Of a DNA stretch of 48,622 nucleotides, positions 34,118 to 42,697 are shown one piece after another (position 1 is the stretch's first letter; each line of letters opens with the position of its first letter). Below the pieces are notes generated by a model. The model was given only the letters and a program-made list of their open reading frames with translations, was not told the DNA's origin and made no database searches. The DNA comes from Acidobacteriota bacterium (lineage in GTDB: Bacteria; Acidobacteriota; Blastocatellia; Pyrinomonadales; Pyrinomonadaceae). Position numbers and translations under genes: made by a program. The DNA lies in contig QHXM01000068.1 in assembly GCA_003222945.1 (NCBI GenBank), forward strand, positions 1 to 48,622, read 5' to 3'.

Positions 34118-35122
34118 TTAATCCCTGCGCAACACTCTGAGGTCGCGCTCGCCAGCAATTTTCCAGCCCTCCTCGGTGCGCCGCCAGCGAAGCCAATCCA
34201 GAACTTCACCATGATGCTCGCGCCCGTCAATTTTGACGACGTATGTTTTGTGAAAGCGCATCGTCGCCGTGCTGTTATCGCTCGCCATCGTGGTTTCAAC
34301 TGCGCTCGCAGCCACTTCAATCGCCCCCGTTCGCTTAAACGAGCGCGTTTTATCATCACGCACAAAATCCCTTGAGACATTTTGCGCTCGGTAAAAAGTA
34401 TCCAGCTTAGAGTCGTAGAGCGTCATGAGCTTATCCACATCGCGCGCGTTGGTGGCGGCAATCCACGCGTCGAATGCGCCGCGCAAAGACTCCAAATCAC
34501 CCTGCGGGCGCTCGTCGTCTGCGTGGCTGTCTGTCGAAGGCAAATTTGATTCGGCGATGTCAACGATTGTCTGGTCCGCATAATAGGTGATATTCCTGTA
34601 AGTAACTTCCGTCGGCTGCTGTCTTACCTTGCCTCCACTGTAGATGGCAGTCGATGCGATCATCTTTGTCCAATTGCCGACCGCATCATACTCGTAGGTG
34701 TAAATCTCCTTGCCTAAGATGGTGTTGCTATCATCACGCACAGTCATCTCGCTAATGTTGCCTTTATCATTGTAGGCGTATTCATCCCGACCCATCGGAG
34801 AAGTGCTCGAAACCAGATAATAGGAGTTGTTAACTCTTTTGCCCTGACGGTCGTAGGTCGTTAACCCACACAACTCGCGCGGGCCCTCAATCAGTTTGCC
34901 TGACTTGGGGGAAAGCCTGGCGCTTTCGGTTATAACTCTGTTGACAGGCCCGAGAAGGCCGTCGTTATCTTTATCACTGCCGCGAGGAGGCATGGAAATG
35001 GTCGGCTGAACTCTGCCCGGGTCCGGCGTTGCCCTATCAGCGATCATGAAACCGATGACGAATCCAACACCGACAAGAAGAAGAATGCCGAGCGAACCCA
35101 GAATGTATTCTTTTCGGGACAT
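34118..35122 (-). CDS. Membrane-anchored protein with YD-repeat-like and SnoaL-like domains
   Basis: 334 residues. ATG 35120-35122 was chosen because it opens the membrane anchor (MSRKEYILGSLGILLLVGVG) and follows GAGAG; a longer upstream frame has no support. Residues about 60-200 contain beta-hairpin motifs reminiscent of RHS/YD repeats (YDRQGKRVNNSYY, EYAYNDKGNISEM, YTYEYDAVGNWTKM). The C-terminal 120 residues look like a SnoaL/NTF2-type cone fold (LRGAFDAWIAATNARDVDKLMTLY, WRRTEEGWKIAGERDLRV). No catalytic residues can be named. Probably anchored and facing the periplasm. Likely first gene of the run toward the DUF4388 gene. Confidence 0.75.
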   Translation of the reverse strand: MSRKEYILGSLGILLLVGVGFVIGFMIADRATPDPGRVQPTISMPPRGSDKDNDGLLGPVNRVITESARLSPKSGKLIEGPRELCGLTTYDRQGKRVNNSYYLVSSTSPMGRDEYAYNDKGNISEMTVRDDSNTILGKEIYTYEYDAVGNWTKMIASTAIYSGGKVRQQPTEVTYRNITYYADQTIVDIAESNLPSTDSHADDERPQGDLESLRGAFDAWIAATNARDVDKLMTLYDSKLDTFYRAQNVSRDFVRDDKTRSFKRTGAIEVAASAVETTMASDNSTATMRFHKTYVVKIDGREHHGEVLDWLRWRRTEEGWKIAGERDLRVLRRD

Positions 35123-35203
35123 TGAACAACTCTCTAATAAAACGAGAGCGCGAGTTTGGTTGCGAGCCACTCTATTAAAACAATTTGGCGCGCGTGCATG
35201 GAA

Positions 35204-35227
35204 CAACCTCTAACGAATTAGAGGTTG
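35204..35227. terminator. Tight hairpin between PAS and YD/SnoaL genes
   Basis: CAACCTCTAA (35204-35213) and TTAGAGGTTG (35218-35227) form a perfect 10-bp stem with a 4-nt CGAA loop, a stable tetraloop type. There is no U-run on either side. It lies 82 bases upstream of the YD/SnoaL start, so it may be a leader element or the end of the PAS transcript. Confidence 0.5.
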
Positions 35228-35420
35228 GAGTTCACCCCTGCGCGCGGGGTCTTAACCTGAATCCATTATTTAGCCTATATATCGTAGTAACCACAGGCCA
35301 ATATACTACATTTTGTAGAAAAGTAAGACGCCTAAAGTTTTTGCTCGACTTGCAACTCGATTCTTTATAGACCTTATAGCCTTTATGCTTGGTTTCTCTG
35401 ACCGCTCAAAGGTTAATAGC

Positions 35421-35717
35421 TTAAGGTTTCAGGCTATTGAGACTGTGCATAGCTGCGATCTGGCCCTGAGCGGATGTGAAAGTGAAAAACAGTCTTTCGT
35501 GTGTGTCCTGTCGCTTCATAAAATCGCGGAACTTCTTCTCACTCTCCTCTGCTTCAGCTACGGGCACGATCTCTTTGAAGAAGTCTCTGCCGATGACCTC
35601 TTCAGCAGGAATCTCTGAATAACTTTCATGAAGAGTGCTGAAACCTCGGACCTGGCCTTGCTCATCAAGTTCAAGCAGACCAAAAGGGAGCACATCAAGT
35701 GGGAGCTTATTGTTCAT
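35421..35717 (-). CDS. Single PAS-domain protein, photoactive-yellow-protein-like
   Basis: 98 residues from ATG 35715-35717, with AAGG at good spacing; an in-frame GTG at 35726 has none. The product is one PAS domain whose motifs LPFGLLELDEQGQV, AEEVIGRDFFKEIVPV and FRDFMK follow the order of the PYP group. Where PYP has PCT with the chromophore Cys, this protein has PVA, so the coumaric-acid attachment site is absent. The C-terminus is slightly short of a full five-stranded sheet. It is probably a cytoplasmic sensor or interaction module without a linked output domain. Separated by 298 bp from the next gene. Confidence 0.75.
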   Translation of the reverse strand: MNNKLPLDVLPFGLLELDEQGQVRGFSTLHESYSEIPAEEVIGRDFFKEIVPVAEAEESEKKFRDFMKRQDTHERLFFTFTSAQGQIAAMHSLNSLKP

Positions 35718-36222
35718 GCAATGCACCTTCAGAGATCGAAGATAACCGCGCGTGCGATTGAGGAGTAATTCGCCTTGGCTTTTAGTTAGTCGGGATGAGT
35801 AGATGGCTCAGCAGAAAACTTATCACGAAGGGAGAGAGAAAGTTTGGGGATGCTGAACCGCTGCCCGTAAAACTTTTGGGCAAGGGGAAATTAGCCGAAG
35901 TGCGACCCGAGTGTCAAACGAGAGTAATGGATTTTGGGTGTCAATGCTGGTTCTCTAATGAACGCATCTCTTACAGCCTTTTTATTATTTTAGTATGAAT
36001 TGGATACGCGCCTTGATTTGAATACTTAAGCGTAGAGACTCTTAATTGTGTGCTTGACTTAATGGTTAAAGGGATTTTAGCCGTCGCCTTCTCTTAACTG
36101 TAGCTGGCATGAACCTTGCTCAATGTCTAGACCGGATTGATAGGGCACGGGTCAGCGACACTATCGAATCTTCAACGGCAAAAGATAAAGGCTTGGGGGA
36201 GACTTCATCTCTTGGCGGTCGA
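35718..36222. other. Intergenic region without recognised gene
   Basis: About 500 bases between the divergent PAS gene and the leader of the exported kinase-like gene. Short plus-strand frames occur (for example 35795-35998) but lack ribosome-binding sites, signal peptides or recognisable motifs. Promoters for both flanking genes should lie here. No clear -10/-35 pair was identified. Confidence 0.45.
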
Positions 36223-36312
36223 AGAGCACCTGTTCGGCTGTTGGTTATCGGCTTGAGTCGGCAAGGGAAGAGGCCGATTCAGGTAATCAACAGCCGAAGG
36301 TTTATGTGCTCT
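36223..36312 (+). promoter_or_regulatory. Long structured leader hairpin upstream of the exported kinase-like gene
   Basis: AGAGCAC (36223-36229) pairs with GTGCTCT (36306-36312). TTCGGCTGTTG (36233-36243) pairs perfectly with 36288-36298. GAGTCGGC (36255-36262) pairs with GCCGATTC (36273-36280), with one G-U pair. Additional pairs lie between these blocks. The result is one long stem with small bulges and a ~10-nt loop. It ends 19 bases before ATG 36332, with GAGG between. No U-run follows, so it is not a standard terminator. It matches no riboswitch class I know. Confidence 0.65.
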
Positions 36313-36331
36313 ATAAAATTGAGGTATCAAC

Positions 36332-37351
36332 ATGCTGTTTCAGAAAAAGATTCGCGCTTTAGTTGTAATAATCTTTCTTTCAGCTATCTCATCACCAGCC
36401 TTCGCTCAGAGTAAACAGGAAGAAGATGATTCAAAACTAACGGGCACTCCCGTGCTATGGAAAGCGCCCGTCGATCTTCCGGCGCGCGACCTCTTTCTTG
36501 GTCCGGGAGGCGAGGAGATGAGGCCGGACTTAAGCCGCATTACTTTCGAGAGCGATGAAACAGGCGGCTACTCCGTTAAGTGGAACGTGAAGGATGGCTC
36601 TGGCAGGAAGTGGGTTGCGAAGCTCGGAAAAGAGTCTCAAGCCGAGACCGCAGCCGTCAGACTCCTTTGGGCCGTAGGCTACATGACTGAAGTCAATTAC
36701 CTTGTGCCGTGCCTTCACGTCGAAGGCGCACCCAAACCTCGCAAGAAGGTTCAGAGATGTGAGGGCGATGGCTTCGCAAACGTGCGATTGAAGTCCAGGC
36801 CGAAGGAGTTTAAGAAGGCGGGCAACTGGAGTTGGAAACAGAACCCGTTTGTGGGGACGAAAGAGTTTCAGGGACTTGTAGTAATGATGGCTCTTTTGAA
36901 CAACTGGGATTTGAAGGAAGAGAACAACAAAATCTTCTACGTGCCTTCGGGCGAAAATGGTGAGGGCGAGTTGCAGTACATGGTCACGGACCTCGGCGCT
37001 AGCTTCGGCCAAGTGAAGGTCAACGCGCCCATACTCTGGCGAATCTTGCGCAATCGAAACGACCCGAAGGATTACAGCAGGGACCCCTTCATTGACAGCG
37101 TGAAGCGCGGGCGAGTCTTCTTCTCTTACACGGGAAAGCAGGACGAGCTATTCGACGACATAAAGGTGGGAGACGCACGCTGGATCGCAAGTCTTCTATC
37201 GAAACTGAGCGACAGGCAGATCGGGGATGCCTTCCGCGCCGCCAACTACGCGCCCGAAGAGGTAAGGCTTCTGACAGATAGCGTTCGTTCCCGCATTAAC
37301 GAACTTGCTGAGATACGAACTGATGGACCGTTGGCTAAAGGAGAGAAGTGA
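36332..37351 (+). CDS. Exported protein with atypical kinase-like motif order (CotH/FAM20/HipA-like fold suspected)
   Basis: 339 residues with GAGG before ATG 36332. A signal peptide ends at AFAQ (residue 26). No named family is recognised with certainty. The order of motifs fits a protein-kinase-like fold: a basic strand GRKWVAKLG (Lys97), a helix with Glu105 in QAETAAVRLLWAVGY, then LLNNWDLKEENNKIFYV (Asp193, Asn198/199), then MVTDLGASFG (Asp220). This recalls the N-D-N and D-x-D/DFG elements of CotH, HipA and FAM20-type kinases. Cys127 and Cys143 may form a disulphide. If active, it would be an extracytoplasmic kinase or nucleotidyl-transferase (inference). Confidence 0.75.
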   Translation: MLFQKKIRALVVIIFLSAISSPAFAQSKQEEDDSKLTGTPVLWKAPVDLPARDLFLGPGGEEMRPDLSRITFESDETGGYSVKWNVKDGSGRKWVAKLGKESQAETAAVRLLWAVGYMTEVNYLVPCLHVEGAPKPRKKVQRCEGDGFANVRLKSRPKEFKKAGNWSWKQNPFVGTKEFQGLVVMMALLNNWDLKEENNKIFYVPSGENGEGELQYMVTDLGASFGQVKVNAPILWRILRNRNDPKDYSRDPFIDSVKRGRVFFSYTGKQDELFDDIKVGDARWIASLLSKLSDRQIGDAFRAANYAPEEVRLLTDSVRSRINELAEIRTDGPLAKGEK

Positions 37352-37407
37352 TGGCTGTTAAAAAGCTATCAGGCAAAGAGCAGAGAAATTACATAATGAG
37401 CAGGTCC

Positions 37408-37442
37408 CGGAAGTAGGGAAAGGAGATTTCCTTACGCTTCCG
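37408..37442. terminator. Two-tier hairpin between convergent genes
   Basis: CGGAAG (37408-37413) pairs with CTTCCG (37437-37442), and inside it AAGGA (37420-37424) pairs with TCCTT (37429-37433). It lies 57 bases after the exported kinase-like gene. Confidence 0.45.
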
Positions 37443-37587
37443 ACCGATTAAAAGTGTAGATCGTTGAAAACAAGTAACCGAGAGCAGAGGCCAACGACAT
37501 TGGTTCAACTATATGATTGCGCGCTCGTAGGACGTTGACGGATATTTTCAAACAAAATTATCCAAATAGTTTTCTTACTCCCGACAC

Positions 37588-39180
37588 TCATCTCCTTTTA
37601 TCGACGAGATTTTGTGCATTCGCCAGCAAACTCTTTCTACTTTTCGACAGAGGTGCCTTTTGCAGATTCATTCGCCGGAAGAAATGATTGTAGAAACTTA
37701 TAGCTGACTTGATGAGCAGTCTCGTTCCGATTCCCATCTCTTTCTTCCGCACGCTGTCCGCCGCCATCCCATATCCAGCATATGCTTGTCTGAACAAGAT
37801 GCACACCATCATATAGGCCATCTTCTTGGCTGGCGACCAGGACTTGGCGCGTCCATGTTTCGTCCGCTTAAAGCTTTCTCTCAAAGAGTAGAAGCTGTCC
37901 CAGCACTTCTTATTTTCAAGATGCAGGTCATCCTTACTGATATTGGGATGTTTGATAATATCTACAGGCCTCATAGGAGTCAGCCAGTAGTCGTCAGTTA
38001 ATATCTGTGTCTTATGTTTGGGACTGAACCCCGGCTTTTCAAGATTCTTTTTGTCGCTCATCATTTCATAAAAGTCTTTGGTGCCAGGGTACGGATTATA
38101 GACCGTGAACTGAGCAAACATGGTGCCTGACTCAGTCGCAAACTTCCTCATAGTTTGGATCGTGCCAACCGTATCTGATTCCAGACCGCAAATGATTGAG
38201 CTTAGCACCAGAATCCCGTTGTCCTGGATTTTCTGGATGGCCTCGACCATCCTCTCTCCGACCGGATTCCACAGCTTGCCTGCGCTTTTTAACCCTTCTT
38301 CAGAAAAAGATTCCACTCCGATTAACGCTGTTCTGATTCTCATCTTCTCAGACATGGCGCGCAGGTACTCGTCATCGCTTACAGCCTCCGTGGTCATCTG
38401 GGCAAAACCAAACATGTCTTTGGGGACTGAGCGGTCGTATTCCTCAAAGAAGCGCAAGCGACTTTCACGTAGCTTTTCAAACTCACGCCTTTTCTGCTGA
38501 TTAGACTCACGCGCTATGCGGCCTAAAGTCGAGGGATTGAAATTATCGTCGGCAAAGACAAGATAACGAAACCCTAGAGCATGAAGCTCGTTGACTTCTT
38601 CAATGACTTTCTCGTCAAGGCGCAGGCGCGGTTGGCGTCCCTCGGTCACCCAGACGGAACAGAAGCTGCAATTCTCCGGGCATCCAGCAACGGTTTGAAC
38701 CGAAGGAAAGATGTATTTGGTCGGGTCGAGTAGCTCCCATCTGGCCTTGAGCATAGCTTCGCCAGAGACTCGCCCTCCGTTGTATTGGCGCTCTAAGCGA
38801 TTCTCCAGCGCGTCTTTGATGACCTTGCTCCAGATCACATCTCCGCCGCCAGTGACCACAGAATCCGCTCCCATCTGAAGCGGCTCATCCGGGAAGATCG
38901 TGGCGTGAATGCCTCCCATGATGACAGTTGCGCCCTTGAGCTTGGCCTCTCTCAAGACACGGTAACCGGGAAGACAATTGCCGCTGCTGATGCCGATGCC
39001 GACGATATCTCCCGGGTTGAGAATATCGGGATCAAATCTTTCAATCGCTTCGTCGATGAGGACAGGATCGCCGACCAGATCAACCGGAGTTGCTTGAGCC
39101 AATACGAAGAGCCATCGCGGGGTGATAAAGCTGTAGCCGACGGTTGATAAGGACGGATTAACGAGCACGACTTTTGGCAT
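37588..39180 (-). CDS. B12-binding-domain radical SAM protein
   Basis: 530 residues. ATG 39178-39180 was chosen over in-frame GTG 39192 because GAGGTGAGG lies just upstream of the ATG. The N-terminal ~140 residues form a cobalamin-binding Rossmann-like domain (VGIGISSGNCLPGYRVL, GATVIMGGIHATIFPDE). The radical SAM motif is AGCPENCSFCSVW (CxxxCxxC) at about residue 165, followed by YLVFADDNFNP and a class-B-like barrel. Such enzymes methylate or rearrange unreactive carbons, for example in hopanoid, tetrapyrrole and natural-product synthesis. No substrate clue exists nearby. The C-terminal 130 residues are basic and helical. Monocistronic. Confidence 0.9.
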   Translation of the reverse strand: MPKVVLVNPSLSTVGYSFITPRWLFVLAQATPVDLVGDPVLIDEAIERFDPDILNPGDIVGIGISSGNCLPGYRVLREAKLKGATVIMGGIHATIFPDEPLQMGADSVVTGGGDVIWSKVIKDALENRLERQYNGGRVSGEAMLKARWELLDPTKYIFPSVQTVAGCPENCSFCSVWVTEGRQPRLRLDEKVIEEVNELHALGFRYLVFADDNFNPSTLGRIARESNQQKRREFEKLRESRLRFFEEYDRSVPKDMFGFAQMTTEAVSDDEYLRAMSEKMRIRTALIGVESFSEEGLKSAGKLWNPVGERMVEAIQKIQDNGILVLSSIICGLESDTVGTIQTMRKFATESGTMFAQFTVYNPYPGTKDFYEMMSDKKNLEKPGFSPKHKTQILTDDYWLTPMRPVDIIKHPNISKDDLHLENKKCWDSFYSLRESFKRTKHGRAKSWSPAKKMAYMMVCILFRQAYAGYGMAADSVRKKEMGIGTRLLIKSAISFYNHFFRRMNLQKAPLSKSRKSLLANAQNLVDKRR

Positions 39181-39284
39181 TCTATACCTCACCTCATAAG
39201 GATTTTCGTTGGCATGTTCGCCTTTAGGGGAGGCAAAATACCTGATCTAATGATACCTACTCAATCTGAGATGCAACTTCTAGA

Positions 39285-39755
39285 CTATTCAGGATGAGCC
39301 AATCTCTTCCCATCTGGCCCGACTTGAATCTCGCGGCGCTTCGCTCCCATTCTGACCACAGCCTCGTAGGCGATCAGCTTCCCCTTTTTCGTGAGCGATT
39401 CGACTTTGCTGATCATGCCCGCACCTGCCGCCTTCGTCAATCCCGCTTTCACCTCGGCAGGTAGTGAATCAAGCGAGACCTCTTCCTCCACCTCTACGAC
39501 GTTGCCCTGCTCATCCATAGAGATGTCTTTGCTATGTCCGTTGATTGTGAGTTCCGCTTCGTAAAGTCTCTTGCCCTTTTCAACTTCGGTGGAGAACCCT
39601 CGAATCTGCGCGCCCTGGCTTTCCGCTGTGACCGTTTTCTCAACGGCTGGAGGCAGTTGCTCCCGTTTAATCTTTCTCTCTTGCGCCTGGACGATTGAAA
39701 ATATCATCAACCCGGTAATAATCATAGCGACAAGTAATTTGTTGCGTAGGTTCAT
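39285..39755 (-). CDS. Exported PepSY-like protein
   Basis: 156 residues with AAGGAG before the ATG. A signal peptide ends at VQAQ (residue 24). The mature part has two similar halves: LPPAVEKTVTAESQGAQI... YEAELTINGHSKDISMDEQGNVVEVEEE, and LPAEVKAGLTKAAGAGMI... YEAVVRMGAKRREIQVGPDGK. This is the pattern of the PepSY-like/BLIP fold, associated with protease inhibition or small-molecule binding in the envelope. Target unknown. It is divergent from the outer-membrane barrel gene across about 210 bp, so the two may share a control region. Confidence 0.85.
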   Translation of the reverse strand: MNLRNKLLVAMIITGLMIFSIVQAQERKIKREQLPPAVEKTVTAESQGAQIRGFSTEVEKGKRLYEAELTINGHSKDISMDEQGNVVEVEEEVSLDSLPAEVKAGLTKAAGAGMISKVESLTKKGKLIAYEAVVRMGAKRREIQVGPDGKRLAHPE

Positions 39756-39964
39756 CTGTCTGCTCCTTAAGCTTAGGTTATGACTTGTTAGTTCAACCAG
39801 TATATCCTGCCGACGATGACGGAAAGATTACATTATGAGATTATTACATTGCTCTTGATAAGATTTAGGGAGTGCGTAGCCTTAATGCTCTCGTCATCCG
39901 CCTTGTGTAAGATATATCGCTGATCTTCAAATAATAGCTTTCAACTTCGGCAGGAGTTTTGCTC

Positions 39965-42529
39965 GTGTATCGTTCCATTTGGCTGGCGGTTCTACTAATC
40001 GTTATACCTGTTACCAGCTTCTCTCAATCTTCTTCAGATCGCTCTACCTTGATAGGCATCATCCATGACCAGACAGGGGCAGCCATTGTAGGCGCGAAAG
40101 TCGAACTCCGTAGCGATAATATTTTGAGACAATCCACAACTACAGATCAGTCCGGCAGTTTCAGATTCAACCGCCTTCCGCCCGCTAAATATCAAGTCCA
40201 AGTGACATCTCAAGGGTTTGAGCCATTGACCGTAGATGTGGTGGTCGGATCGCAGCCCCAAGCTCCACTAAATATTTCGCTAGGGGTCGCGGGCGTTCAA
40301 GCAGAGACTACTGTCACGAGCGAGACCACACAAATCAGCACCGAATCAAGCGAGAACAAAGATAGCGTTACTTTAAGCGAACAGTCCTTGAGCAATCTAC
40401 CCGTCTTTGACCAGGATTACATCGGCGCGATGTCAAGGTTTCTTGATCCTGGCAGCGTCGGCACCAGTGGCGTCTCGCTCGTCGTTAACGGGATGGAGGT
40501 GAATAATCTTGGAGTTTCATCTTCGGCTATCAAAGAGATAAAGATCAACCAAGACCCGTATTCGGCGGAGTATCAACGCCCCGGTCGCGGGCGCATCGAA
40601 GTGACCACCAAGCCCGGCTCAACCGACTATCATGGAAGTTTCAACTTCATCTTTCGTGATGCCCATCTAAATGCTCGTGACCCTTTCGCTCTGGTGCGAC
40701 CTCCCGAACAGCGGCGCATCTATGAAGGTTATCTGAGCGGTCCAATCCGACATAGTAAGAAGACATCCTTCCTTGTTTCTGTCAATCGCAGTGAAGAAGA
40801 CCTTCGGGCAGTGGTCTTCGCACAGGGACCAACGGGCATTATTCAGGAGAACGCCCCTGCTCCCGCCCGCAGACTACTGTTTGCGGCGCAAATCAGTCAC
40901 GCACTTAGTGAGACCAACAGCTTTTCGGTGCGCTATTCATATCTCGGCGAAAGTGTGTCCAATCAGGGAGTCGGCGGCACAACGCTACCCGAAGCTGGCA
41001 TCAACTCACGGGATATGGAGCAGGAGATAACCTATAGCCAGCAGACCGTGCTCTCACCGAAACTGGTTAACAACTTTCGGCTCCTGCTCGGAGTCGAACG
41101 ACACTCGACGGCGAGCGTAACTTTCGCGCCCAAGATTATCGTTCTAGATGCTTTCAATGCTGGCGGCGCACAGGCTGATCTTCTTAGAACTGAATATCAT
41201 GCTCAACTGATGGAGATGCTCTCGTACTCTACTGGAAAGCACTTGATTAAAGGGGGTATTAACGTTCCCGATTGGAGTCGTCGTGGGATGGATAACAATC
41301 TTAACTCAGGCGGGACGTTCTATTTTTCCAGTCTCGCAGATTATCTGCAACGCCGACCCTTTTCCTTTACTCAGCAGCAAGGCGACGGCCATCTTGTTTT
41401 TCTAGAAAAAATAGTCGGACCATTCATTCAAGATGAATATCATCTGCGCAAGAATCTGATGATCTCACTGGGACTTCGCTACGACTGGCAAAACTATTTC
41501 CACGATAACAATAACTTTGCCCCGCGCCTTTCATTCGCTTACGCGCCGGGCAAGAATCAAAAGACTGTGATTCGTGGTGGCGCAGGCTTCTTCTATGATC
41601 GCACAGGTCCTAGGCCCATTCAGGATATTTTGCTCTTTAACGGTTCCAGGCTACGCCTATATGTGCTACCCAATCCTGGATTCCCTGATCCGCTAGGCGC
41701 AGGAGCATCGTTAACAGCCCAGCCCGTTAGCGTGACACGACTCGATCCGAACGTCCATATTCCATATATCATGCAGTACAGTCTTGGAGTAGAAAGAGAG
41801 CTAAAGAAAGGGATGACGCTGGCTGTCGCTTACCTGGGTTATCGCGGAGTAGATCAATTCCTGTCGCGCGACAGGAATGCGCCGTTACCGCCGAATTACT
41901 CAATACGACCTGACCCTTCAATCGGTGTGCTACGTGAAATTGAATCTGCGGGACGCAGGGCGAGCGACTCCTTTGAGGTCACTTTTCGTGGCAACGTTAC
42001 ACGATACTTCAACGGGATGGCGCAGTACCGATTGGCTTCCGCTCACGACAACACGAGCGGCATTAACTACTTCCCACCGAACACGTATGATCTTTCGGGC
42101 GAGTGGGCGCGCTCTGACTTTGATCGCCGTCATCGCTTTGAACTGCTTGGCACCATCAATCTGGGCAAACTATTTAACCTCGGCGTCTCACTATCGCTTT
42201 ACTCAGGTCAGCCTTATACGTTGACCACTGGCCTAGATGAATTTCACACGGGCATGGCAAACGCACGACCGGCTGGAGTTTCCAGAAATAGCTTAGAGGG
42301 TCCGGGTTACATGGACTTGGACCTGCGCTGGTCGCGTGATTTCTCTTTGACGAAAGGGAAGAAGAAAGATGAAGGCATAAAGGCGACTATAGCTATTGAC
42401 GCATTCAATGTTCTGAACCAGGTAACTTATGTCAGCTTCGTGGGGAACTTAAGATCGCCATTCTTCGGGCAAGCTGTAGCCGCCCAGCCAGCGCGAAGAC
42501 TTCAGCTCTCTTTTCGATTGAAGTTTTAG
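39965..42529 (+). CDS. TonB-dependent-receptor-like outer-membrane protein with carboxypeptidase-regulatory domain
   Basis: 854 residues from GTG 39965, which lies 8 nt after AGGAG; in-frame TTG 39959 lies only 2 nt after it. A signal peptide ends at SFSQ. Residues about 28-110 are a carboxypeptidase-regulatory-like (Cna-B-type) domain (GIIHDQTGAAIVGAKVELRS, GSFRFNRLPPAKYQVQV). A plug-like region follows (NGMEVNNLGVSSSAIKEIKI, SAEYQRPGRGRIEVTTKPG). A long beta-barrel runs to the terminal aromatic strand LQLSFRLKF. This is the family greatly expanded in Acidobacteria, often linked to glycan uptake. No obvious TonB box. A terminator follows. Confidence 0.92.
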   Translation: MYRSIWLAVLLIVIPVTSFSQSSSDRSTLIGIIHDQTGAAIVGAKVELRSDNILRQSTTTDQSGSFRFNRLPPAKYQVQVTSQGFEPLTVDVVVGSQPQAPLNISLGVAGVQAETTVTSETTQISTESSENKDSVTLSEQSLSNLPVFDQDYIGAMSRFLDPGSVGTSGVSLVVNGMEVNNLGVSSSAIKEIKINQDPYSAEYQRPGRGRIEVTTKPGSTDYHGSFNFIFRDAHLNARDPFALVRPPEQRRIYEGYLSGPIRHSKKTSFLVSVNRSEEDLRAVVFAQGPTGIIQENAPAPARRLLFAAQISHALSETNSFSVRYSYLGESVSNQGVGGTTLPEAGINSRDMEQEITYSQQTVLSPKLVNNFRLLLGVERHSTASVTFAPKIIVLDAFNAGGAQADLLRTEYHAQLMEMLSYSTGKHLIKGGINVPDWSRRGMDNNLNSGGTFYFSSLADYLQRRPFSFTQQQGDGHLVFLEKIVGPFIQDEYHLRKNLMISLGLRYDWQNYFHDNNNFAPRLSFAYAPGKNQKTVIRGGAGFFYDRTGPRPIQDILLFNGSRLRLYVLPNPGFPDPLGAGASLTAQPVSVTRLDPNVHIPYIMQYSLGVERELKKGMTLAVAYLGYRGVDQFLSRDRNAPLPPNYSIRPDPSIGVLREIESAGRRASDSFEVTFRGNVTRYFNGMAQYRLASAHDNTSGINYFPPNTYDLSGEWARSDFDRRHRFELLGTINLGKLFNLGVSLSLYSGQPYTLTTGLDEFHTGMANARPAGVSRNSLEGPGYMDLDLRWSRDFSLTKGKKKDEGIKATIAIDAFNVLNQVTYVSFVGNLRSPFFGQAVAAQPARRLQLSFRLKF

Positions 42530-42570
42530 GGCGCTCGATAATCTCCAGACACTATGGCAGACCATAAGGA

Positions 42571-42597
42571 AATGCCGCGATTGATGGTCGCGGCATT
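42571..42597 (+). terminator. Terminator hairpin after the outer-membrane barrel gene
   Basis: AATGCCGCGA (42571-42580) and TCGCGGCATT (42588-42597) form a perfect 10-bp stem with a 7-nt loop, 41 bases after the stop. The downstream U-run is poor. Confidence 0.65.
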
Positions 42598-42697
42598 CCA
42601 CTTGTTGCAACAACGCTTTCCACTATAAGATAAAAGAACGTTCCCCAAAACGCACCCCTTTGAGATTTTCCACGTTGGTACTAAGAGGAGAAGAACT

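Noticed and set aside
35795-35998. Plus-strand 67-codon frame upstream of the exported kinase-like gene
   Set aside because: No ribosome-binding site, no recognisable motif, and it ends in AT-rich non-coding sequence.
36223-36312. Known riboswitch class for the long leader hairpin
   Set aside because: A single long stem without the conserved loops or boxes of cobalamin, c-di-GMP, TPP, SAM or Moco RNAs.
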